From Auanema rhodensis (taxonomy: Eukaryota > Nematoda > Chromadorea > Rhabditida > Rhabditidae): 64,000 nt of DNA. Of the stretch, positions 1-9,476 are shown piece after piece (positions within the stretch are counted from its first letter, which is position 1; every line of letters begins with the position of its first letter). The notes under the pieces were generated by a model. That model was not told the origin of the DNA, made no database searches, and saw nothing but the letters and a program-made list of their open reading frames with translations. The position numbers and the translations under genes are program-made. The DNA is taken from assembly GCA_964057225.1 (NCBI GenBank), contig OZ059899.1, positions 2,852,001-2,916,000 on the forward strand. Reading direction: 5' to 3'.

Positions 1-72
1 AAAACATCTACTTTTTGCTAAATTATTTTGAAATTTTTCGAAAAAATTTTTGTCAAAATGTTTTTGGAAGCA

Positions 73-100
73 ATGTTGAGTGTACATGGAAACTCAACAT
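73..100. other. Dyad 1: 9-bp stem, 10-base loop
   Basis: Arms atgttgagt (73-81) and actcaacat (92-100) are perfect inverted repeats around the loop gtacatggaa, and the site recurs in every monomer. An overlapping alternative pairs agtgta with tacact. In domain A many copies carry A79T (gttgtgtg), which breaks one pair. The site could be a protein-binding dyad or a cruciform-forming sequence; neither is shown by the sequence alone. Confidence 0.75.
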
Positions 101-117
101 ACACTAATGCATCATTT
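80..117. other. Invariant 38-bp core of the monomer
   Basis: From the gtgtacatgg of dyad 1 to the gcatcattt before the caaacg motif, I noticed no substitution in any of the 183 copies, while flanking positions vary (69, 73, 79, 118, 121, 125, 140, 146). A shorter unchanged stretch covers about 51-67 (tgtcaaaatgtttttgg). Conserved boxes inside satellites are often binding sites for chromatin proteins. The invariance was judged by eye. Confidence 0.65.
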
Positions 118-188
118 TTCAAACGATCATAACTAATTTTTGTATCAAGCGTTTCTTGATGTAGTATAGTGCATTCGATGCGGATTTT

Positions 189-229
189 TAAGCTGCGTCG
201 ATCTGTGTTATCAGATTTGCGCTAGCTTA
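189..229. other. Dyad 2: long interrupted hairpin
   Basis: Outer arms taagct (189-194) and agctta (224-229) continue as gcg (195-197) with cgc (220-222), with t223 bulged. An inner stem atctg (201-205) and cagat (212-216) closes the loop tgttat. It includes the GC-richest bases of the monomer. Class variants hit the stem: C193T, G195T, C222G, G225A and T189C. No compensating change was seen on the opposite arm. Confidence 0.65.
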
Positions 230-602
230 AAAATGCACCGAGATATCAACTGATATAAGTTCACACCTATATCCTCGATTTTCACCCTGAAGAATTAATT
301 TTTTCGTTGAATAACATTGTCCATCGTCTTTGCTTTAAGAAAAGGAATCTAAAAACATCTACTTTTTGCTAAATTATTTTGAAATTTTTCGAAAAAATTT
401 TTGTCAAAATGTTTTTGGAAGCAATGTTGAGTGTACATGGAAACTCAACATACACTAATGCATCATTTTTCAAACGATCATAACTAATTTGTGTATTAAG
501 CGTTTCTCAATGTAGTATAGTGCATTCGATGCGGATTTTTAAGCGGCGTCGATCTGTGTTATCAGATTTGCGCTAGCTTAACAATGCACCGAGATATCAA
601 CT

Positions 603-624
603 GATATAAGTTCACACTTATATC
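603..624. other. Dyad 3: 9-bp stem with 4-base loop
   Basis: Shown in M2, equivalent to internal 252-273: gatataagt, loop tcac, acttatatc, a perfect stem. Copies with cacctat (T267C), such as M1 and class A2, have one mismatch. The arm overlaps the palindrome at internal 243-256, so the two structures exclude each other. Confidence 0.75.
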
Positions 625-2106
625 CTCGATTTTCACCCTGAAGTATTAATTTTTTCGTTGAATAACATTGTCTATCGTCTTTGCCTTGAAAAATGGAATC
701 TAAAAACATCTACTTTTTGCTAAATTATTTTGAAATTTTTCGAAAAAATTTTTGTCAAAATGTTTTTGGAAGCAATGTTGAGTGTACATGGAAACTCAAC
801 ATACACTAATGCATCATTTTTCAAACGATCATAACTAATTTGTGTATTAAGCGTTTCTCAATGTAGTATAGTGCATTCGATGCGGATTTTTAAGCTGCGT
901 CGATCTGTGTTATCAGATTTGCGCTAGCTTAAAAATGCACCGAGATATCAACTGATATAAGTTCACACCTATATCCTCGATTTTCACCCTGAAGAATTAA
1001 TTTTTTCGTTGAATAACATTGTCTATCGTCTTTGCCTTGAAAAATGGAATCTAAAAACATCTACTTTTTGCTAAATTATTTTGAAATTTTTCGAAAAAAT
1101 TTTTGTCAAAATGTTTTTGGAAGCAATGTTGAGTGTACATGGAAACTCAACATACACTAATGCATCATTTTTCAAACGATCATAACTAATTTTTGTATCA
1201 AGCGTTTCTTGATGTAGTATAGTGCATTCGATGCGGATTTTTAAGCTGCGTCGATCTGTGTTATCAGATTTGCGCTAGCTTAAAAATGCACCGAGATATC
1301 AACTGATATAAGTTCACACCTATATCCTCGATTTTCACCCTGAAGAATTAATTTTTTCGTTGAATAACATTGTCCATCGTCTTTGCTTTAAGAAAAGGAA
1401 TCTAAAAACATCTACTTTTTGCTAAATTATTTTGAAATTTTTCGAAAAAATTTTTGTCAAAATGTTTTTGGAAGCAATGTTGAGTGTACATGGAAACTCA
1501 ACATACACTAATGCATCATTTTTCAAACGATCATAACTAATTTGTGTATTAAGCGTTTCTCAATGTAGTATAGTGCATTCGATGCGGATTTTTAAGCGGC
1601 GTCGATCTGTGTTATCAGATTTGCGCTAGCTTAACAATGCACCGAGATATCAACTGATATAAGTTCACACTTATATCCTCGATTTTCACCCTGAAGTATT
1701 AATTTTTTCGTTGAATAACATTGTCTATCGTCTTTGCCTTGAAAAATGGAATCTAAAAACATCTACTTTTTGCTAAATTATTTTGAAATTTTTCGAAAAA
1801 ATTTTTGTCAAAATGTTTTTGGAAGCAATGTTGAGTGTACATGGAAACTCAACATACACTAATGCATCATTTTTCAAACGATCATAACTAATTTGTGTAT
1901 TAAGCGTTTCTCAATGTAGTATAGTGCATTCGATGCGGATTTTTAAGCTGCGTCGATCTGTGTTATCAGATTTGCGCTAGCTTAAAAATGCACCGAGATA
2001 TCAACTGATATAAGTTCACACTTATATCCTCGAGTTTCACCCTGAAGAATTAATTTTTTCGTTGAATAACATTGTCCATCGTCTTTGCCTTAAGAAAAGG
2101 AATCTG

Positions 2107-2457
2107 AAAACATCTACTTTTTGCTAAATTATTTTGAAATTTTTCGAAAAAATTTTTGTCAAAATGTTTTTGGAAGCAATGTTGTGTGTACATGGAAACT
2201 CAACATACACTAATGCATCATTTTTCAAACGATCATAACTAATTTTTGTATTAAGCGTTTCTCAATGTAGTATAGTGCATTCGATGCGGATTGTTGAGCT
2301 GCGTCGATCTGTGTTATCAGATTTGCGCTAGCTTAAAAATGCACCGAGATATCAACTGATATAAGTTCACACTTATATCCTCGATTTTCACCCTGAAGAA
2401 TTAATTTTTTCGTTGAATAACAGTGTCTATCGTCTTTGCCTTGAAAAATGGAATCTA
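2107..2457. repeat. Divergent monomer M7 with rare ggattgttgag and aacagtg variants
   Basis: M7 carries ggattgttgagctg in place of ggatttttaagctg (internal 183-194) and aacagtgtc in place of aacattgtc near 313-321. Both variants occur again only in M38 (12986), whose left half is instead of class A2. The change to ttgttgag removes the outer pairs of the 189-229 dyad. The shared pair of variants implies that a segment of an M7-like copy was transferred into M38 or the reverse. Confidence 0.8.
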
Positions 2458-4021
2458 AAAACATCTACTTTTTGCTAAATTATTTTGAAATTTTTCGAAA
2501 AAATTTTTGTCAAAATGTTTTTGGAAGCAATGTTGAGTGTACATGGAAACTCAACATACACTAATGCATCATTTTTCAAACGATCATAACTAATTTGTGT
2601 ATTAAGCGTTTCTCAATGTAGTATAGTGCATTCGATGCGGATTTTTAAGCTGCGTCGATCTGTGTTATCAGATTTGCGCTAGCTTAAAAATGCACCGAGA
2701 TATCAACTGATATAAGTTCACACTTATATCCTCGAGTTTCACCCTGAAGAATTAATTTTTTCGTTGAATAACATTGTCCATCGTCTTTGCCTTAAGAAAA
2801 GGAATCTGAAAACATCTACTTTTTGCTAAATTATTTTGAAATTTTTCGAAAAAATTTTTGTCAAAATGTTTTTGGAAGCAATGTTGTGTGTACATGGAAA
2901 CTCAACATACACTAATGCATCATTTTTCAAACGATCATAACTAATTTTTGTATCAAGCGTTTCTTGATGTAGTATAGTGCATTCGATGCGGATTTTTAAG
3001 CTGCGTCGATCTGTGTTATCAGATTTGCGCTAGCTTAAAAATGCACCGAGATATCAACTGATATAAGTTCACACTTATATCCTCGATTTTCACCCTGAAG
3101 AATTAATTTTTTCGTTGAATAACATTGTCCATCGTCTTTGCTTTAAGAAAAGGAATCTAAAAACATCTACTTTTTGCTAAATTATTTTGAAATTTTTCGA
3201 AAAAATTTTTGTCAAAATGTTTTTGGAAGCAATGTTGAGTGTACATGGAAACTCAACATACACTAATGCATCATTTTTCAAACGATCATAACTAATTTGT
3301 GTATTAAGCGTTTCTCAATGTAGTATAGTGCATTCGATGCGGATTTTTAAGCTGCGTCGATCTGTGTTATCAGATTTGCGCTAGCTTAAAAATGCACCGA
3401 GATATCAACTGATATAAGTTCACACTTATATCCTCGAGTTTCACCCTGAAGAATTAATTTTTTCGTTGAATAACATTGTCCATCGTCTTTGCCTTAAGAA
3501 AAGGAATCTGAAAACATCTACTTTTTGCTAAATTATTTTGAAATTTTTCGAAAAAATTTTTGTCAAAATGTTTTTGGAAGCAATGTTGTGTGTACATGGA
3601 AACTCAACATACACTAATGCATCATTTTTCAAACGATCATAACTAATTTTTGTATCAAGCGTTTCTTGATGTAGTATAGTGCATTCGATGCGGATTTTTA
3701 AGCTGCGTCGATCTGTGTTATCAGATTTGCGCTAGCTTAAAAATGCACCGAGATATCAACTGATATAAGTTCACACCTATATCCTCGATTTTCACCCTGA
3801 AGAATTAATTTTTTCGTTGAATAACATTGTCCATCGTCTTTGCTTTAAGAAAAGGAATCTAAAAACATCTACTTTTTGCTAAATTATTTTGAAATTTTTC
3901 GAAAAAATTTTTGTCAAAATGTTTTTGGAAGCAATGTTGAGTGTACATGGAAACTCAACATACACTAATGCATCATTTTTCAAACGATCATAACTAATTT
4001 GTGTATTAAGCGTTTCTCAAT

Positions 4022-7000
4022 GTAGTATAGTGCATTCGATGCGGATTTTTAAGCTGCGTCGATCTGTGTTATCAGATTTGCGCTAGCTTAAAAATGCACC
4101 GAGATATCAACTGATATAAGTTCACACTTATATCCTCGATTTTCACCCTGAAGAATTAATTTTTTCGTTGAATAACATTGTCTATCGTCTTTGCCTTGAA
4201 AAATGGAATCTAAAAACATCTACTTTTTGCTAAATTATTTTGAAATTTTTCGAAAAAATTTTTGTCAAAATGTTTTTGGAAGCAATGTTGAGTGTACATG
4301 GAAACTCAACATACACTAATGCATCATTTTTCAAACGATCATAACTAATTTGTGTATTAAGCGTTTCTCAATGTAGTATAGTGCATTCGATGCGGATTTT
4401 TAAGCTGCGTCGATCTGTGTTATCAGATTTGCGCTAGCTTAAAAATGCACCGAGATATCAACTGATATAAGTTCACACTTATATCCTCGAGTTTCACCCT
4501 GAAGAATTAATTTTTTCGTTGAATAACATTGTCCATCGTCTTTGCCTTAAGAAAAGGAATCTGAAAACATCTACTTTTTGCTAAATTATTTTGAAATTTT
4601 TCGAAAAAATTTTTGTCAAAATGTTTTTGGAAGCAATGTTGTGTGTACATGGAAACTCAACATACACTAATGCATCATTTTTCAAACGATCATAACTAAT
4701 TTTTGTATCAAGCGTTTCTTGATGTAGTATAGTGCATTCGATGCGGATTTTTAAGCTGCGTCGATCTGTGTTATCAGATTTGCGCTAGCTTAAAAATGCA
4801 CCGAGATATCAACTGATATAAGTTCACACTTATATCCTCGAGTTTCACCCTGAAGAATTAATTTTTTCGTTGAATAACATTGTCCATCGTCTTTGCCTTA
4901 AGAAAAGGAATCTGAAAACATCTACTTTTTGCTAAATTATTTTGAAATTTTTCGAAAAAATTTTTGTCAAAATGTTTTTGGAAGCAATGTTGTGTGTACA
5001 TGGAAACTCAACATACACTAATGCATCATTTTTCAAACGATCATAACTAATTTTTGTATCAAGCGTTTCTTGATGTAGTATAGTGCATTCGATGCGGATT
5101 TTTAAGCTGCGTCGATCTGTGTTATCAGATTTGCGCTAGCTTAAAAATGCACCGAGATATCAACTGATATAAGTTCACACCTATATCCTCGATTTTCACC
5201 CTGAAGAATTAATTTTTTCGTTGAATAACATTGTCCATCGTCTTTGCTTTAAGAAAAGGAATCTAAAAACATCTACTTTTTGCTAAATTATTTTGAAATT
5301 TTTCGAAAAAATTTTTGTCAAAATGTTTTTGGAAGCAATGTTGAGTGTACATGGAAACTCAACATACACTAATGCATCATTTTTCAAACGATCATAACTA
5401 ATTTGTGTATTAAGCGTTTCTCAATGTAGTATAGTGCATTCGATGCGGATTTTTAAGCTGCGTCGATCTGTGTTATCAGATTTGCGCTAGCTTAAAAATG
5501 CACCGAGATATCAACTGATATAAGTTCACACTTATATCCTCGATTTTCACCCTGAAGAATTAATTTTTTCGTTGAATAACATTGTCTATCGTCTTTGCCT
5601 TGAAAAATGGAATCTAAAAACATCTACTTTTTGCTAAATTATTTTGAAATTTTTCGAAAAAATTTTTGTCAAAATGTTTTTGGAAGCAATGTTGAGTGTA
5701 CATGGAAACTCAACATACACTAATGCATCATTTTTCAAACGATCATAACTAATTTGTGTATTAAGCGTTTCTAATGTAGTATAGTGCATTCGATGCGGAT
5801 TTTTAAGCTGCGTCGATCTGTGTTATCAGATTTGCGCTAGCTTAAAAATGCACCGAGATATCAACTGATATAAGTTCACACTTATATCCTCGAGTTTCAC
5901 CCTGAAGAATTAATTTTTTCGTTGAATAACATTGTCCATCGTCTTTGCCTTAAGAAAAGGAATCTGAAAACATCTACTTTTTGCTAAATTATTTTGAAAT
6001 TTTTCGAAAAAATTTTTGTCAAAATGTTTTTGGAAGCAATGTTGTGTGTACATGGAAACTCAACATACACTAATGCATCATTTTTCAAACGATCATAACT
6101 AATTTTTGTATCAAGCGTTTCTTGATGTAGTATAGTGCATTCGATGCGGATTTTTAAGCTGCGTCGATCTGTGTTATCAGATTTGCGCTAGCTTAAAAAT
6201 GCACCGAGATATCAACTGATATAAGTTCACACCTATATCCTCGATTTTCACCCTGAAGAATTAATTTTTTCGTTGAATAACATTGTCCATCGTCTTTGCC
6301 TTAAGAAAAGGAATCTAAAAACATCTACTTTTTGCTAAATTATTTTGAAATTTTTCGAAAAAATTTTTGTCAAAATGTTTTTGGAAGCAATGTTGAGTGT
6401 ACATGGAAACTCAACATACACTAATGCATCATTTTTCAAACGATCATAACTAATTTGTGTATTAAGCGTTTCTCAATGTAGTATAGTGCATTCGATGCGG
6501 ATTTTTAAGCTGCGTCGATCTGTGTTATCAGATTTGCGCTAGCTTAAAAATGCACCGAGATATCAACTGATATAAGTTCACACTTATATCCTCGAGTTTC
6601 ACCCTGAAGAATTAATTTTTTCGTTGAATAACATTGTCCATCGTCTTTGCCTTAAGAAAAGGAATCTGAAAACATCTACTTTTTGCTAAATTATTTTGAA
6701 ATTTTTCGAAAAAATTTTTGTCAAAATGTTTTTGGAAGCAATGTTGTGTGTACATGGAAACTCAACATACACTAATGCATCATTTTTCAAACGATCATAA
6801 CTAATTTTTGTATCAAGCGTTTCTTGATGTAGTATAGTGCATTCGATGCGGATTTTTAAGCTGCGTCGATCTGTGTTATCAGATTTGCGCTAGCTTAAAA
6901 ATGCACCGAGATATCAACTGATATAAGTTCACACCTATATCCTCGATTTTCACCCTGAAGAATTAATTTTTTCGTTGAATAACATTGTCCATCGTCTTTG

Positions 7001-7907
7001 CCTTAAGAAAAGGAATCTAAAAACATCTACTTTTTGCTAAATTATTTTGAAATTTTTCGAAAAAATTTTTGTCAAAATGTTTTTGGAAGCAATGTTGAGT
7101 GTACATGGAAACTCAACATACACTAATGCATCATTTTTCAAACGATCATAACTAATTTGTGTATTAAGCGTTTCTCAATGTAGTATAGTGCATTCGATGC
7201 GGATTTTTAAGCTGCGTCGATCTGTGTTATCAGATTTGCGCTAGCTTAAAAATGCACCGAGATATCAACTGATATAAGTTCACACTTATATCCTCGATTT
7301 TCACCCTGAAGAATTAATTTTTTCGTTGAATAACATTGTCTATCGTCTTTGCCTTGAAAAATGGAATCTAAAAACATCTACTTTTTGCTAAATTATTTTG
7401 AAATTTTTCGAAAAAATTTTTGTCAAAATGTTTTTGGAAGCAATGTTGAGTGTACATGGAAACTCAACATACACTAATGCATCATTTTTCAAACGATCAT
7501 AACTAATTTGTGTATTAAGCGTTTCTCAATGTAGTATAGTGCATTCGATGCGGATTTTTAAGCTGCGTCGATCTGTGTTATCAGATTTGCGCTAGCTTAA
7601 AAATGCACCGAGATATCAACTGATATAAGTTCACACTTATATCCTCGAGTTTCACCCTGAAGAATTAATTTTTTCGTTGAATAACATTGTCCATCGTCTT
7701 TGCCTTAAGAAAAGGAATCTGAAAACATCTACTTTTTGCTAAATTATTTTGAAATTTTTCGAAAAAATTTTTGTCAAAATGTTTTTGGAAGCAATGTTGT
7801 GTGTACATGGAAACTCAACATACACTAATGCATCATTTTTCAAACGATCATAACTAATTTTTGTATCAAGCGTTTCTTGATGTAGTATAGTGCATTCGAT
7901 GCGGATT
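4022..7907. repeat. 3.9-kb block, copy 1 of a long duplication
   Basis: About eleven monomers (right half of M12 through the left half of M23) match, class by class, the block at about 9286-13171 at an offset of 5,264 bp. The shared diagnostic features are the order A1-A2-A2-A3-A1-A2-A1-A2-A3-A1-A2, gctttaag in M15 and M30, and the same one-base deletion in M17 and M32. The left limit is where M12 (gtgtatta, ctcaatg) and M27 (tatcaag, ttgatg) stop differing. The right limit is the ttgttgag variant of M38. Limits were judged by eye to within a few tens of bases. Confidence 0.85.
5617..5966. repeat. 350-bp monomer M17 with one-base deletion
   Basis: M17 reads gcgtttctaatgtag where other copies read gcgtttctcaatgtag, losing one c just after 5772. 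It is one of only two monomers in the window that are not 351 bp. All later monomers are shifted by one base relative to the first sixteen. The identical deletion in M32 marks the long duplication. Confidence 0.95.
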
Positions 7908-8423
7908 TTTAAGCTGCGTCGATCTGTGTTATCAGATTTGCGCTAGCTTAAAAATGCACCGAGATATCAACTGATATAAGTTCACACCTATATCCTCGAT
8001 TTTCACCCTGAAGAATTAATTTTTTCGTTGAATAACATTGTCCATCGTCTTTGCCTTAAGAAAAGGAATCTAAAAACATCTACTTTTTGCTAAATTATTT
8101 TGAAATTTTTCGAAAAAATTTTTGTCAAAATGTTTTTGGAAGCAATGTTGAGTGTACATGGAAACTCAACATACACTAATGCATCATTTTTCAAACGATC
8201 ATAACTAATTTGTGTATTAAGCGTTTCTCAATGTAGTATAGTGCATTCGATGCGGATTTTTAAGCTGCGTCGATCTGTGTTATCAGATTTGCGCTAGCTT
8301 AAAAATGCACCGAGATATCAACTGATATAAGTTCACACCTATATCCTCGATTTTCACCCTGAAGAATTAATTTTTTCGTTGAATAACATTGTCCATCGTC
8401 TTTGCCTTAAGAAAAGGAATCTA

Positions 8424-9476
8424 AAAACATCTACTTTTTGCTAAATTATTTTGAAATTTTTCGAAAAAAATTTTGTCAAAATGTTTTTGGAAGCAATGTT
8501 GTGTGTACATGGAAACTCAACATACACTAATGCATCATTTTTCAAACGATCATAACTAATTTTTGTATCAAGCGTTTCTTGATGTAGTATAGTGCATTCG
8601 ATGCGGATTTTTAAGCTGCGTCGATCTGTGTTATCAGATTTGCGCTAGCTTAAAAATGCACTGAGATATCAACTGATATAAGTTCACACCTATATCCTCG
8701 ATTTTCACCCTGAAGAATTAATTTTTTCGTTGAATAACATTGTCCATCGTCTTTGCCTTAAGAAAAGGAATCTAGAAACATCTACTTTTTGCTAAATTAT
8801 TTTGAAATTTTTCGAAAAAATTTTTGTCAAAATGTTTTTGGAAGCAATGTTGTGTGTACATGGAAACTCAACATACACTAATGCATCATTTTTCAAACGA
8901 TCATAACTAATTTTTGTATCAAGCGTTTCTTGATGTAGTATAGTGCATTCGATGCGGATTTTTAAGCTGCGTCGATCTGTGTTATCAGATTTGCGCTAGC
9001 TTGAAAATGCACCGAGATATCAACTGATATAAGTTCACACTTATATCCTCGAGTTTCACCCTGAAGAATTAATTTTTTCGTTGAATAACATTGTCCATCG
9101 TCTTTGCCTTGAAAAAAGGAATTTAAAAACATCTACTTTTTGCTAAATTATTTTGAAATTTTTCGAAAAAATTTTTGTCAAAATGTTTTTGGAAGCAATG
9201 TTGTGTGTACATGGAAACTCAACATACACTAATGCATCATTTTTCAAACGATCATAACTAATTTTTGTATCAAGCGTTTCTTGATGTAGTATAGTGCATT
9301 CGATGCGGATTTTTAAGCTGCGTCGATCTGTGTTATCAGATTTGCGCTAGCTTAAAAATGCACCGAGATATCAACTGATATAAGTTCACACTTATATCCT
9401 CGATTTTCACCCTGAAGAATTAATTTTTTCGTTGAATAACATTGTCTATCGTCTTTGCCTTGAAAAATGGAATCTA
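8424..9476. repeat. Irregular monomers M25-M27 between the two long blocks
   Basis: These three copies follow one another without the usual A3/A1 partners and carry private changes. M25 has aaaaaaattttg at about 40-51, C239T (gcactgag) and aatctaga at its end. M26 has cttgaaaatg at about 226-235 and ends in gaaaaaaggaattta. M27 is A2-like on the left and A3-like on the right. M27 contains the left junction of the second long block. Confidence 0.75.

Larger units (their letters stand above)
1..351. repeat. Reference monomer M1 of the satellite
   Basis: This copy sets the internal numbering used throughout. Positions 1-60 are strongly AT-rich (11 G/C in 60) and contain the 12-bp palindrome tttttcgaaaaa at 34-45, followed by an A/T run to 51. 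Positions 171-240 are the GC-richest part (31 G/C in 70), with seven of the twelve CpGs. Dyads lie at 73-100, 189-229, 243-256 and 252-273. Stops close every forward frame (for example taa at 19 in frame 1, tga at 29 in frame 2 and taa at 105 in frame 3) and every reverse frame (tca at 94, cta at 8, cta at 18). Because 351 is 117x3, each frame meets the same stops in every copy. M1 belongs to the class with tatcaag and ttgatg, and is matched by M4 at 1054. Confidence 0.95.
1..2021. repeat. Three-monomer direct duplication (M1-M3 / M4-M6)
   Basis: M1, M2 and most of M3 reappear as M4, M5 and M6 at an offset of 1,053 bp. The shared private variants in M2 and M5 are aagcggcg at about 193, cttaacaatg at about 231 and gaagtatt at about 294. 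The match runs from the window edge to about 968, that is to internal position 267 of M3, where M3 reads cacctat and M6 reads cacttat. The left limit lies outside the window. Confidence 0.85.

Noticed and set aside
29-43. Heat-shock element in the tgaaatttttcgaaa stretch
   Set aside because: Two of three pentamers fit but the middle one reads ttttt instead of nttcn. In AT-rich DNA this is weak, and class variants C39G and G40A alter it freely.
189-229. tRNA-like or small RNA gene
   Set aside because: The hairpin is short and interrupted, its arm changes are uncompensated, and no cloverleaf, promoter boxes or terminator accompany it.
303-317. CENP-B box
   Set aside because: ttcg at 303-306 and a at 311 fit the pattern, but the required cggg at 314-317 is acat. 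The match is partial and expected by chance.
286-351. Hammerhead ribozyme core, as found in some animal satellites
   Set aside because: ctgaaga near 287 resembles the first core element, and gaaaa follows near the monomer end in many copies. The sequence between them cannot form the needed stem, and no proper core was found on the reverse strand.
1-351. 351 bp as a diverged dimer of a 175-bp unit
   Set aside because: The two halves show no alignable similarity by eye; the AT-rich tract and dyad 1 have no counterpart in the second half.
5617-5966. One-base deletion as a sequencing error
   Set aside because: The identical deletion in M32 lies in a block that matches over about 3.9 kb, so an inherited change is more likely than two identical errors.
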